Part shown: in pieces, positions 11,504 to 19,554 of the stretch
How the letters are laid out: every line of letters starts with the position of its first letter
How positions within the stretch are numbered: position 1 is the first letter of the stretch
Assembly: GCA_023387235.1 (NCBI GenBank)
Contig: JAEWIJ010000216.1
Span: forward strand, 1-19,554
Direction: 5' to 3'
DNA from: Pseudomonadota bacterium
GTDB lineage: Bacteria > Pseudomonadota > Alphaproteobacteria > Rhizobiales > Hyphomicrobiaceae
DNA: 19,554 nucleotides
Made by a program: the position numbers and the translations under genes
Notes under the pieces: generated by a model
Told to the model about the DNA's origin: nothing
What the model saw: only the letters and a program-made list of their open reading frames with translations
The model's database searches: none

Positions 11504-14482
11504 GTGCCATTCGCAAACGACATGGCTATGCAGGCTGGTCCACAACGTTCCTCGGTCGAGACGTCGGGCGATCCACCTCGAGCTGCGGATGCGTTCGCTT
11601 CTGCCCCGGGCTTCCGAACTTCTCAGCATCAGATCGCGTTCGGTCCATTTCTCCTTTCCCCTAGTCGCCGCACACTGTCTCGTGACGGTGAGCAAGTAGC
11701 GCTCGGCGGTCGCTCGTTCGACATACTTTGCCTGCTGGTCGAGCGAGCCGGCCATGTCGTGAGCAAGGATGAAATTATCGACCGCGTATGGCCCGGCATC
11801 TTTACGGCTGATGGCAGCCTGCGCGTGCAAATTTCGGCGCTTCGAAAATCCTTGAGAGATGGCCAGGAGGGACATCGCTACATTCTCAGCATCTCCAATC
11901 GCGGCTACAGTTTCATCGAGCCGGTCCGGCCGTTGGCGAGTGAACTTGCGCAGCGGCAGCCCAGCGCAGTGGCCAACCAACCTTCCTCAAACATGCCGAT
12001 TATTCAGGACCGGATCATAGGTCGCGATGTCGATCAGTCGACTTTGGTCGCTCAGATTGTCAAGCATCGGCTCGTCACTCTCGTGGGGCCAGGCGGAGTT
12101 GGCAAGACCACGCTCGCTGTGTCGGCCGTGGCCCATCTTCTCAAGCGGCCTGAAGCAATTTCCTGGCACGGTGTCCATTTTATCGATCTTGCCGCTCTCT
12201 CCGACGCTCGTCTGATTTCCAGCACGATTGCCGCGACACTCGGTGTTAGCTCCAAGGTCAACAGCACGCTGAAATGCGCTCTGTCGTGCCTGAAAGACAA
12301 GGAGCTGCTTCTTGTAATCGATAACTGCGAGCATTTAGTTGAGGAGGTAGTTCGTGTCACCGAAGCAATTCTCGGCAGTGTGCCGAAGGCGCGCGTGCTG
12401 GCGACGAGCCGAGAACCCCTGCGCATCGAAGGAGAGCAGGTCCAACTGCTCAGGCCCCTCGCAATCCCTACCACTGAAGGGCTCTCCGCAGAGCAGGCGA
12501 TGACCTACGCCGCGATCGAGCTGTTCGTCGAACGAGCACGCGCGCGTGTGGCGACGTTTACGCTGCGCGACGAGGATGTCAATGCGATCGTGAGCGTATG
12601 CCGACGTCTGGATGGCATTCCTCTTGCCATCGAGATGGCGGGCGGCCGTATGGACTGCTTTGGCCTACGCGGATTGGCCACCGCGCTTGATTCCATGTTC
12701 GCAGTCCTCACCAAAGGTCGACGGACGGCGCTGCCTCGCCACCAAACGCTTTCCGCCACGCTCGACTGGAGCTTCAATCTGCTCGGGGCTCGCGATCAGA
12801 TAGTGCTGCAACGCCTATCGGCTTTCTCCGGCGCTTTCACAATCGAGGCAGCGGTAGCGGTCGCCAGTTGGGGGGATCTCAGCGCACACGATGTCGTGGA
12901 GAGCTTGTGCGATCTCGTCGATCGATCCTTGGTCACATCGGACGTAAGCCGAAACGAGACCTTCTTCAGGCTGCTCGAGACCACTCGCGCCTATGCACGT
13001 CGGAGACTGGCTGTGCAGCCCGAGGTGGCGGCAGTCTCTAGGCAACATGCAGAGTACTGCGAAATCGTTCTTACCGAAGCCGAAGCGGCGCTGTCCGGTG
13101 ATAACGAGATCGCATGGCGCGATAAGCTTGGTTGGCTCATAGGCGACGTTCGCACCGCCTTGAACTGGGCTTTCTCGAGCCGGGGCGACAGCGAATTGGG
13201 CATGTCGCTCACGCTGGCTGCTCTACCACTGTGGTTTGAACAGTCGCTCATCAAGGAATGCGGCGAGCAAATTGATCGCGCGCTTTCGACTTCGAGCTCG
13301 ATCGACCAAAGGCACGATCGTACGGCAGTGCGGCTCCATACGGCGCGAGCTTGTGTACTGAGCGCGACGCCGGGAAAATCCCAGGAAGCCAAGCTCGCCT
13401 GGACAACCGCTTACCAATTCGCCGAGCGCCTTGGGGATACAGACTACCTACTCCGCAACCTCTGGGGGTTATGGGCGGCCAAGATGATAGAAGCGGAATT
13501 TCCGTCCGCTCTTAGTCTCGCTGATCGCTTTCGCGCGCTGGCTGCTAACTCTTCCGATCCCTGTGACGTCGCGGTCGGTCACCGACTGCTGGCGGCCCCG
13601 CTACACTTCCTGGGCGACCAGGAAGGCGCACTGCATCATGCTGAGCGGATGATCAGCGGCTACCGTGCTGCATCCCGTCGCGCGCACATCGCTCGCTATC
13701 AATTCGATCAGCTCGTGACGGCCAGCATCGCCCAATCTCGCGCGCTCTGGGTTCTAGGACGATGCGATCAGGCTCTGAGGACACTTGACGCAAGCGTTGA
13801 TGATGCCATTGCGACGGGGCACAAGCTGTCCTTATGCAACACGCTCATGCAAGCAGCCTGCCCTATTGCCCTGCTTGCGGGTGATCTTTTGCGGGCCGAG
13901 CGCTTCACAGAACTTCTTCGAAAGGAGGCTGAGCGCGGCAGCCTTGGCGTTTGGCACCTTTTTGCAGGATGCTTCGAAGGACAAATCCTTGTGAAGCAGG
14001 GGAAAGCATCAGAGGGGGTGGCGCTCATCTTGGCCGCTATCGCGAGACAGCGATCCGCGGGCCACCATCAGTACACTGCCTCGTTCAATCTCGCCTACGC
14101 CGAAGCACTTGCAGCAGCCGGCTTGATGGCGGAGGCAAAGGCTGCACTGGATGCGACCTTGGCTCAGACCGCGCGCAACAAGGAATACTGGGCCAAACCT
14201 GAATTGCTTCGCTTGAAAGGCGAACTCGCTCTCTGCTCACCAGACGCCTTTAGTCATGAACAGGCGGAGGAGCTTTTCAGCACCTCGCTCGAACTGGCAA
14301 TCGGCCAGAAGGCCCTGGCGTGGCAAATAAGATCGGCGACCAGCCTCGCTCGGCTTCGCCTGGCGCAAGGGCGCCAATCCGAAGGCAGGTCGCTCCTGCT
14401 GCCAACATACAACGCTTTCAGCGAAGGTCATGCGTTGCCTGATCTCATGGCTGCTAGATCTCTGCTGGATCGGCTTGGGTGA
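11504..14482 (+). CDS. Winged-helix/STAND ATPase regulator 2 (paralogue of regulator 1)
   Basis: 992 residues from a GTG start. After a 44-residue unordered leader, residues 45-141 form an OmpR/PhoB-type winged helix (IAFGPFLLSP to NRGYSFIEPV). The STAND/NB-ARC-like ATPase has Walker A GPGGVGKTT with Lys201, Walker B LLLVIDN with Asp273, ATSREPLRI, and an intact G-I-P at residues 371-373. The C-terminal half is helical and TPR-like, ending RSLLLPTYNAFSEG..., which closely matches the end of regulator 1. The layout resembles MalT and AfsR signal-transduction ATPases that need an inducer and ATP to activate transcription. It is the last gene of the VOC-ABM-binding-protein run (51 bp after the binding-protein gene), so it may sense the compound handled by that set and autoregulate it. 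The protein is unusually Cys-containing but has no zinc or haem motif. Confidence 0.88.
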   Translation: MPFANDMAMQAGPQRSSVETSGDPPRAADAFASAPGFRTSQHQIAFGPFLLSPSRRTLSRDGEQVALGGRSFDILCLLVERAGHVVSKDEIIDRVWPGIFTADGSLRVQISALRKSLRDGQEGHRYILSISNRGYSFIEPVRPLASELAQRQPSAVANQPSSNMPIIQDRIIGRDVDQSTLVAQIVKHRLVTLVGPGGVGKTTLAVSAVAHLLKRPEAISWHGVHFIDLAALSDARLISSTIAATLGVSSKVNSTLKCALSCLKDKELLLVIDNCEHLVEEVVRVTEAILGSVPKARVLATSREPLRIEGEQVQLLRPLAIPTTEGLSAEQAMTYAAIELFVERARARVATFTLRDEDVNAIVSVCRRLDGIPLAIEMAGGRMDCFGLRGLATALDSMFAVLTKGRRTALPRHQTLSATLDWSFNLLGARDQIVLQRLSAFSGAFTIEAAVAVASWGDLSAHDVVESLCDLVDRSLVTSDVSRNETFFRLLETTRAYARRRLAVQPEVAAVSRQHAEYCEIVLTEAEAALSGDNEIAWRDKLGWLIGDVRTALNWAFSSRGDSELGMSLTLAALPLWFEQSLIKECGEQIDRALSTSSSIDQRHDRTAVRLHTARACVLSATPGKSQEAKLAWTTAYQFAERLGDTDYLLRNLWGLWAAKMIEAEFPSALSLADRFRALAANSSDPCDVAVGHRLLAAPLHFLGDQEGALHHAERMISGYRAASRRAHIARYQFDQLVTASIAQSRALWVLGRCDQALRTLDASVDDAIATGHKLSLCNTLMQAACPIALLAGDLLRAERFTELLRKEAERGSLGVWHLFAGCFEGQILVKQGKASEGVALILAAIARQRSAGHHQYTASFNLAYAEALAAAGLMAEAKAALDATLAQTARNKEYWAKPELLRLKGELALCSPDAFSHEQAEELFSTSLELAIGQKALAWQIRSATSLARLRLAQGRQSEGRSLLLPTYNAFSEGHALPDLMAARSLLDRLG

Positions 14483-15031
14483 TCTATGACGGTGGCGTAA
14501 GCCTCGCACGGATTGAGCGGCGAATCAGGTCGCAAATTCTGTCGACTGGCGCGCAACTCCCGCTTCTGGCATCGAACCCGTTGACGTCCGCTTCTGGGAT
14601 CGAGAGACATCTTCGATCAGCCACGGACGGGTCGGGCCAATGATTGCTTCTGGCCCGTCGCAACTCCGGCATCAGCCCATCGCAACGTCAGCTCATGATG
14701 GCTGAGCTGCCAAGCTAGGCGTTATTCGGAGGCGGCACCGATGACCCAAAGCCGCACTGAGCGGCTGCAGCATACAGGGTACGCCGTCGAACGCACGGCA
14801 GAGTATTGCCGACATCGCTGAGCCCAGCGGCCAACGAGGGGCATCAAATCCGAGCTGCGTCCGTTGTGTCTCCAACAGTTGACATAAGGCTCCTGTCGAA
14901 ATGGGCCAGAGGCGGTCATCTTTGCCACCGATCTCATGTTAGTCGAAAGCGTCGCTCGGTCCCCCAAAAGCGACATTGAGCATGAGTGATTGGCTAAGCG
15001 GAAAGCGCAGTTGCTGGATCTCTGCCGTGCC
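14483..15031. other. Non-coding region with degenerate short repeats
   Basis: 549 bp between convergent genes without a convincing reading frame. It contains three variants of CCGCTTCTGG (14560-14569, 14588-14597 and, as TTGCTTCTGG, 14644-14653). The phrase CGCAACTCC is repeated: at 14552 it is followed by CGCTTCTGGCATC, and at 14659 by GGCATC directly, as if seven bases were lost. Further on, CCCCCAAAAGCGACATTGAG (14961-14980) resembles the intergenic 'AAAAGCGGACATT' phrase I associate with rhizobial genomes. This looks like decayed repetitive intergenic sequence; that reading is inference. The 14722-15084 minus frame is open but lacks coding character. Confidence 0.5.
14689..14709. repeat. 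Perfect 7-bp inverted repeat in the convergent gap
   Basis: CAGCTCA and TGAGCTG surround the loop TGATGGC. It could fold in transcripts of either strand but lacks a T-run, and it is about 200 bp past the regulator 2 stop. It is a possible weak bidirectional terminator. Confidence 0.3.
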
Positions 15032-15316
15032 TCAATCCTGATGCCGCGCGGGCGCCAACACGATAGCGACAGCCCAGCCGGCAACTGTCACGAAGCCAAA
15101 CCAGATAAGAAGCGCTACGGCGGATCCCGCAGCAAGCAATAGCGCGCCCGGCAGTAACGCGAAGATGGCAGCGGTGCCCCGTAGGCTGGAAAACACTCGT
15201 CTGGTTGGCCTTTGCGCCGTGCGTCGCGATTTCGGATCGTTGAGACCCAGCAGAACAATCATCGCAAGCGACCACGCGCAGGCGACGAGTGATATCAGCC
15301 CGTTGAACGCGTCCAT
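15032..15316 (-). CDS. DUF3325-like small inner-membrane protein of the iron operon
   Basis: 94 residues from the ATG at 15316. This ATG shares its A with the TAA stop of the PepSY-TM gene (TAATG), a sign of translational coupling. Three hydrophobic stretches are visible, at about residues 4-25, 48-68 and 68-90. The tail ALLIWFGFVTVAGWAVAIVLA matches the pattern of DUF3325 proteins, small membrane proteins found beside siderophore receptors and PepSY-TM reductases. No catalytic residue is evident; an accessory role in siderophore-iron processing is inferred from position. A longer frame to 15400 exists, but it would run deep into the PepSY-TM gene and is not needed. Confidence 0.72.
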   Translation of the reverse strand: MDAFNGLISLVACAWSLAMIVLLGLNDPKSRRTAQRPTRRVFSSLRGTAAIFALLPGALLLAAGSAVALLIWFGFVTVAGWAVAIVLAPARHQD

Positions 15317-16944
15317 TATTCGGCAGGGCCCATCTGCGACTTGCCCGATGTCGCAGCAGGCTCCGCATCGGACAAAGTCGAGGCGTCCGAGATGCCCCAC
15401 CGCCGCGCCAATCGAATGCAGAACGCTCCACCGAGCAAGAGCGCAAAATCAATGAAGAGCGTCTCGTGAGCTCCCGTGGCAAACGCCTCTTGCCAGAAGA
15501 TCCCGCCCGTCGCGACCCGTGCGATCGGCAGGCCGACGAGTGTCAGGCCCAAGCCGGCCATGAGATGCGCATTGAGAGTCTGCCCGGTGCTTCGCAGTGA
15601 GACAAAGGCTGCATAACTAATGACGAGCACCGCTCCGGCCAGGAAGGCTAAGGGCGTGACGGTCACCGCGGTTTCGGTCGGATAACTCAGAAGGAAGCCG
15701 TACGCCGAGGCCGCAAGAGCAATCGGGAGACCGAAAATAACTGTCTCATTGATGCAAGCAAAGACGCGCCAGCGCTGATCCCCGGCGCGGCGCCTAAGCC
15801 ACAACGACATGCCTGTGGCGATCATAAAGCAAGATGCGAACCCAAGAGCGCCCCAGACTAGCTTGGAAATCACGCCGCCGAAGTTGCCGAAGTGCAGGGG
15901 GCCAATAATGGAAAACAATGTCGAGCCGAGCGAGGGTTCAGTGCCGATCCGGGTTTTGCGCACGACGAATGCACCATCGGGCGCTTTGTAAACCAACCGG
16001 GAGGGCTCGAGCTCTCCCGGAGCGGGATCAAGCGCGATCGTCACGTGACCGTCCATGCGTCCGTAATCCGATATGCTCAGGCGATTGACGCTCCCGCCCA
16101 CGCGGGCTCGCGCGTCGCGGATCATCGTGTCGAGATTGGCGAGCTCCGCCGGCCGCGCATCTACTGCGGGCCGGGCGCCCACTAGTGTGTCCCTCAATTT
16201 GGCTTGGTCGCCGCCGAACGCCACCAGGCTCATAATTGGCAGACCGAAGGAAAGAGCGAAGCTGAAGAACGCGCCAGTGAGTGCGAGAAGAAACGCGAAG
16301 GGCAGCCCCCACGTCCCGGCAACGGAATGTTCGTCACGCGCAGCGACCAGCGTCTTCTTGTGTCGTCTGAGCGTAAACGCGTCCTTGATCAGGTTCGGAT
16401 GCATCAGAAGACCCGACACGGCGGCCGCCATCATGGCGAGACCGAGGATGCCGGTCACTAACAAGCCCCAAGGGTTTGGCAGATGCAGCCGCACGTGCAC
16501 ATCGATCAGAAAGCGTTCAAGTGCGGTACCTGTTTCCCGAAACACCTCATTCGACCAGCCCTCCCGCCGCACAATCTCGCGCCCCGATTGAGGGTCAAGT
16601 TCCAGAAGCACTCCGAAGTCTGCAAGTTTGCCGTTGGGGCGTTTCTCGTGCGTATGCGCCCACACCATCAGATTACCGTGCGGGCTGGTGGAGATGGAAA
16701 CGTCGTGGCGAAACCTGGGTTCAACCGAGTTGATCGCCTTCCGCACGTGACCATCGATGGGATGCTGATAAGCGCTCGGCGCTTCGCCTCTCCCGGTCGA
16801 CCAGTGCCCGATCTCGTGCGCGAACACCGCGATGGTGCCAGTCAGCACCACGGCATAGAGCAGAAACCCCAGCACGACGCCCGACCAGCCATGAACGGCG
16901 ACGAGAATCTTCGTTTTAGCTTGGCCCAGATTGAACATGCGCAA
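15316..16944 (-). CDS. PepSY-TM protein, siderophore-iron reductase type
   Basis: 542 residues, an inner-membrane protein with about eight hydrophobic segments: residues 14-42, 161-183, 211-236, 362-384, 402-420, 430-450, 459-480 and 495-513. Two periplasmic PepSY-like parts separate the first ones. Family motifs are readable: VAVHGWSGVVLGFLL at the start, DVHVRLHLP (His150, His154), SGLLMHP (His182) and GPLHFGNFGG (His351). Conserved membrane histidines in this family are thought to bind haem or serve electron transfer, as in FoxB/PiuB-type proteins that free iron from imported siderophores. The start is uncertain: TTG at 16944 has AGGCGG ten bases upstream, while an ATG two codons on (16938) is also possible. 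It lies 24 bp after the small three-helix gene and overlaps the DUF3325-like gene by one base. Confidence 0.88.
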   Translation of the reverse strand: MRMFNLGQAKTKILVAVHGWSGVVLGFLLYAVVLTGTIAVFAHEIGHWSTGRGEAPSAYQHPIDGHVRKAINSVEPRFRHDVSISTSPHGNLMVWAHTHEKRPNGKLADFGVLLELDPQSGREIVRREGWSNEVFRETGTALERFLIDVHVRLHLPNPWGLLVTGILGLAMMAAAVSGLLMHPNLIKDAFTLRRHKKTLVAARDEHSVAGTWGLPFAFLLALTGAFFSFALSFGLPIMSLVAFGGDQAKLRDTLVGARPAVDARPAELANLDTMIRDARARVGGSVNRLSISDYGRMDGHVTIALDPAPGELEPSRLVYKAPDGAFVVRKTRIGTEPSLGSTLFSIIGPLHFGNFGGVISKLVWGALGFASCFMIATGMSLWLRRRAGDQRWRVFACINETVIFGLPIALAASAYGFLLSYPTETAVTVTPLAFLAGAVLVISYAAFVSLRSTGQTLNAHLMAGLGLTLVGLPIARVATGGIFWQEAFATGAHETLFIDFALLLGGAFCIRLARRWGISDASTLSDAEPAATSGKSQMGPAE

Positions 16945-16968
16945 CCATATCGAGCCGCCTCGATGAAG

Positions 16969-17259
16969 TCAGCCCCAGAAGCGTGCTGCGAGCAGGGCCA
17001 GATTGGCCCCAGCGACCAGCGCGCCGACCAATGCAACGCGCGTGAGACTACTGTCCAGGATGGCGTGAAAGAACAGCAAGGCCCAGACTATCGGCAACAG
17101 CAACAGTGGAATGACGAGATTATCCACGCCGCCAGGACCAGCCGGTATGTAGATCGGCATTCCCATGAGCACGATCACTGCAATGATGGCGGCGATCGGC
17201 CCGGCGAGTAGCCAACGGATGATCCTGCGCGTACCGCCGCTTTCGTACCTCGCCTTCAT
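16969..17259 (-). CDS. Small three-helix membrane protein between receptor and PepSY-TM genes
   Basis: 96 residues with three hydrophobic segments (about 14-37, 46-66 and 73-93) and a basic start (MKARYESGGTRRIIR), which predicts a cytoplasmic N-terminus. It stands where DUF3649-type proteins usually sit in siderophore operons (receptor, small membrane protein, PepSY-TM, DUF3325). The pattern of a variable first helix followed by VIPLLLLPIVWALLFFHAI fits loosely, but I do not recognise the family securely. No clear ribosome binding site precedes the ATG at 17259, so translation may depend on coupling or an atypical site. It lies 96 bp after the receptor stop and 24 bp before the PepSY-TM start. 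Confidence 0.68.
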   Translation of the reverse strand: MKARYESGGTRRIIRWLLAGPIAAIIAVIVLMGMPIYIPAGPGGVDNLVIPLLLLPIVWALLFFHAILDSSLTRVALVGALVAGANLALLAARFWG

Positions 17260-17355
17260 GGCAGTAGCGGTCTAGCCAATTACCCTGTCCTCGAGCGCGA
17301 CCGGATCCCGCTCAATAGGCGAACCTCGTCTCATGTCCGGCAACTCACACCCAGC

Positions 17356-19554
17356 TCAGAAGTTGAACGTGCTCGACACCAGATAAGTCCGCGGCGCTCC
17401 GAGCGATACGATGCCGTCAGCTGAGTAGGATCCGGCATAGTAGTTCTCATTGGCCACGTTCTCCACGGCGAACCGGATCGTGATGGGCTTGCCGTTCCAC
17501 GGCGAGTCGAAGGTGTAGCGCGCTCCCACGTCAAACCGGGTCCAGTCCGGAATCGAAAGCGTGTTCGCTGCGTTGATATATACACCGCTCGTATAGATCA
17601 TGCGCCCCGTCAGCGTCAGACCCGGGACGAAGGGCGTATCCCACTCGGCGCCGATATTGACGTTCCATTTGGCAACGCCTTGCGCTCTGTTGCCGTCATT
17701 GGTTCCACCCGCGGTTTTCTCCAGCCGCCCATCAATGTAGGCTACGCCTCCGAGCACGCGAACACTTGGCGTCAGTTCGCCGAACACGTTGACTTCGACG
17801 CCGCGATTGCGCTGCTCGCCGTCGAGTTCGAGGCTGGTTCCGGCCGGCGTTACGACATTCACGAACGCAGGCTGCATAATGTCGAACGCAGCGACAGTGG
17901 TGCTGATGCGGCCGAAATCGACCTTGACGCCGACCTCCTTCTGCTCGGTTTGATAGGGCGGGAACACCTGGCCGGGATTGATGAAGGTGCCGTCGCTCGG
18001 AACCGTGCGTCCGACCTTAAGCCCCTCAATATAGTTGGCGTACAGCGAGACATTCTCAAACGGCCTCACAAGCAATGCATAGGCCGGACTCCAAACCGAC
18101 CCTTCGGTCGAAGCCACCGTATTCGTGTTGAAAAGAAAGTTGGCAGTCTCGCTGTCGAGGCCGGCCTTTTGGCGGCGCACGCCCGCAGTGAACTGAATGC
18201 GGTCGTTGAGGATCGACAAGGTATCAGCGATGCCCACACTGGACATCTTCGTTTCCGATGTCGTTGCGAGCGCCGCACTGAAAGATGTCGGTTTGGATTG
18301 ACTGATGGGATTATAGAGATTGGAGAAGAAGAAGGGAGGGGTTGGGACACTGATCCCACTGGTGTAATCCCTACTGATGGACGAATAGCTTACGTTCAGC
18401 TTGTGATTGACCGGACCAGTATCGAACGTCGTGCGAATTCCCGCGACCCCAGACCAAGTCTCATACGTATCTTTGCCGTCGCCTAGGAGACCCTGCCAGT
18501 TTCCATTGACATTCGTGACAGTGGGTGACGCATACAGGAAATCGATCTCGCTTTTGTGCCAGCCGATTGCCGCATACGCTGTTACATATTTGGTAAGATC
18601 GACTTCGCCCTGCACCATTGCGAACGTGTCGGTCGGCCGCCAGAACATCCACGGCGCGCTGAAGTTAGATCCTGCTTTCGGAGGCGGCGGAACTGATCCC
18701 AACGCTGATGGTATAGTGATGAACCGCAGTGGCCTGTTCAGATCCTGTGATTGATATCCAACATCGGCGGACAGGCGCACGCGTTCGCCGCGATAGTCCA
18801 TATTCAGGACTGCATTTCCAAGCTCTGAATCCTGGCCGTCGATACTGGTGTCGCCGGCGTGGTAGCCGCCGTTGAACCGTATACCAAACTCTTTACTGGC
18901 GCCAAAACGCCGAGCTACGTCCAGATCCGTTCCCAAATACCTGTCCGACACGAAGCTCGTGGTAACCTGCGTGATTGGGATGTCGGGCGCCTGCTTGGTA
19001 ATGAGGTTGATGCTGCCGCCCACCGCGCCGGCTGGTGGCATGCCATTCAACAAGGCATTCGGCCCTTTGAGAACGTCAACGCGTTCGACGAAATTGGGAG
19101 CCGTCGAATATTGAGGCGCCAAACCGTAAAGGCCATTCAACGCCGAGTCGCCGTTCTCGTAGTAGAAACCACGGATGTTGAAGACGTCGAAGCCGTAACC
19201 TGCGCTGGCGCCTAAGACCGAGCGCACTGACGGGTCATTCGCCAGGACATCGCCGACAGTGCGGGCTTGCTGGTCTTGAATGGTCTTCGACGTGTAGCTC
19301 GTCTGGCTGAATGGCGTCTCCATGAAGCTGCGATTCCCCAGCAGCCCGAGCCCACCTCCAATCGCTACCTGCCCGCCCGCGTATTCCGGCGGAAGATTGC
19401 CGAGTGCTCTTGTAGGCGTCGGGTTGCCGATCCTCCTCCACGCTTCTTCGAACGCTGCCTCCTCTTGGGCCGCGATTTCGGCGGGAGTAGGCTGCGCCGG
19501 GGGCGTGGGTGCCGGGGGGCGGTTCGGGCTAGGGGCCCTCGTGCTTTTTGGTGG
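17356..19554 (-). CDS. TonB-dependent siderophore receptor (5' end outside window)
   Basis: The frame stays open to the window edge, giving 732 visible residues; the true start and signal peptide lie beyond 19554. An ATG at 19323 is in frame, but codons upstream of it encode typical plug sequence (GGLGLLGNRSF directly before METPFSQTSYTS), so it is not the start. The visible N-terminus is proline-rich, then AEIAAQEEAAFEEAW. The plug follows, with VGDVLANDPSVRS, FNIRGFYY and VERVDVLKGPNALLNG...GGSINLITKQ. The 22-strand barrel ends RTYLVSSTFNF with the C-terminal Phe of outer-membrane proteins. It would import a ferric siderophore into the periplasm using TonB energy, as first gene of an operon with the small membrane protein, PepSY-TM and DUF3325-like genes. 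The siderophore type cannot be told. An iron-responsive promoter, if any, lies outside the window. Confidence 0.94.
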   Translation of the reverse strand, partial: PPKSTRAPSPNRPPAPTPPAQPTPAEIAAQEEAAFEEAWRRIGNPTPTRALGNLPPEYAGGQVAIGGGLGLLGNRSFMETPFSQTSYTSKTIQDQQARTVGDVLANDPSVRSVLGASAGYGFDVFNIRGFYYENGDSALNGLYGLAPQYSTAPNFVERVDVLKGPNALLNGMPPAGAVGGSINLITKQAPDIPITQVTTSFVSDRYLGTDLDVARRFGASKEFGIRFNGGYHAGDTSIDGQDSELGNAVLNMDYRGERVRLSADVGYQSQDLNRPLRFITIPSALGSVPPPPKAGSNFSAPWMFWRPTDTFAMVQGEVDLTKYVTAYAAIGWHKSEIDFLYASPTVTNVNGNWQGLLGDGKDTYETWSGVAGIRTTFDTGPVNHKLNVSYSSISRDYTSGISVPTPPFFFSNLYNPISQSKPTSFSAALATTSETKMSSVGIADTLSILNDRIQFTAGVRRQKAGLDSETANFLFNTNTVASTEGSVWSPAYALLVRPFENVSLYANYIEGLKVGRTVPSDGTFINPGQVFPPYQTEQKEVGVKVDFGRISTTVAAFDIMQPAFVNVVTPAGTSLELDGEQRNRGVEVNVFGELTPSVRVLGGVAYIDGRLEKTAGGTNDGNRAQGVAKWNVNIGAEWDTPFVPGLTLTGRMIYTSGVYINAANTLSIPDWTRFDVGARYTFDSPWNGKPITIRFAVENVANENYYAGSYSADGIVSLGAPRTYLVSSTFNF

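Noticed and set aside
6111..14482. The two large regulators as LuxR-type (MalT/LAL) activators or adenylate cyclases
   Set aside because: Their DNA-binding domain is an N-terminal OmpR-type winged helix, the C-terminus has no LuxR helix-turn-helix, and no cyclase domain is present.
14722..15084. A 120-codon minus-strand open frame in the convergent gap
   Set aside because: It overlaps the DUF3325-like gene end, is rich in Arg, Ser and Cys without domain features, and covers degenerate repeat sequence.
16483..17211. A 242-codon plus-strand open frame across the PepSY-TM and small membrane genes
   Set aside because: It is antisense to two well-supported membrane proteins; its His/Gln-rich composition is that of a shadow frame.
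17680..18486. A 268-codon plus-strand open frame inside the receptor gene
   Set aside because: It is antisense to a clear TonB receptor barrel, has no recognisable motif, and is expected by chance in GC-rich DNA.

Overview
The window is GC-rich, gene-dense DNA of alphaproteobacterial character. A Bradyrhizobium-like member of the Rhizobiales is the best guess. That guess rests on the codon and base composition, the very large winged-helix/STAND-ATPase regulators, the TonB receptor with a proline-rich N-terminus, and the Tat- and Sec-exported small enzymes. No taxonomic marker gene is present, so the assignment is an inference. No rRNA, tRNA, CRISPR array, transposase or phage gene was seen.

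Left part (1-2.9 kb, minus strand): four genes read leftwards. They are an exported protein built from 20-residue repeats, an HtrA/Deg serine protease with two PDZ domains, an exported alpha/beta hydrolase, and the start of a small 2TM-domain membrane protein cut by the window edge. The protease and hydrolase are 15 bp apart and probably co-transcribed. A perfect 10-bp hairpin lies between the repeat-protein gene and the protease gene. The set looks like a cell-envelope or stress module. Transcribed away from it (3.2-5.0 kb, plus strand) are a short soluble histidine kinase with no sensor domain and an aldo/keto reductase. The reductase meets a convergent cupin-AraC regulator (5.0-5.9 kb, minus strand).

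Middle part (6.1-14.5 kb, plus strand): two long paralogous regulators (955 and 992 residues) share one layout: an OmpR/PhoB-type winged helix, a STAND/NB-ARC-like ATPase and a helical, TPR-like C-terminal half. They bracket three exported proteins: a Tat-exported VOC/glyoxalase-fold protein, a Sec-exported antibiotic-biosynthesis-monooxygenase-fold protein and a glycine-betaine-type solute-binding protein. The three genes and the second regulator are spaced 11, 41 and 51 bp apart and look like one operon. An almost identical 15-bp element (TTAACCGCAnTTAAC) occurs in the araC/first-regulator divergent region and upstream of the VOC gene. This suggests one regulator controls both. It is the best candidate here for an undescribed regulated system: small-molecule sensing coupled to periplasmic enzymes.

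Right part (14.5-19.6 kb): a 549-bp non-coding stretch with degenerate short repeats is followed by a minus-strand iron-uptake operon. It comprises a TonB-dependent siderophore receptor whose 5' end lies outside the window, a small three-helix membrane protein, a PepSY-TM protein of the siderophore-reductase type and a DUF3325-like small membrane protein that overlaps it by one base. Together these would import ferric siderophore across the outer membrane and probably assist reductive iron release at the inner membrane.
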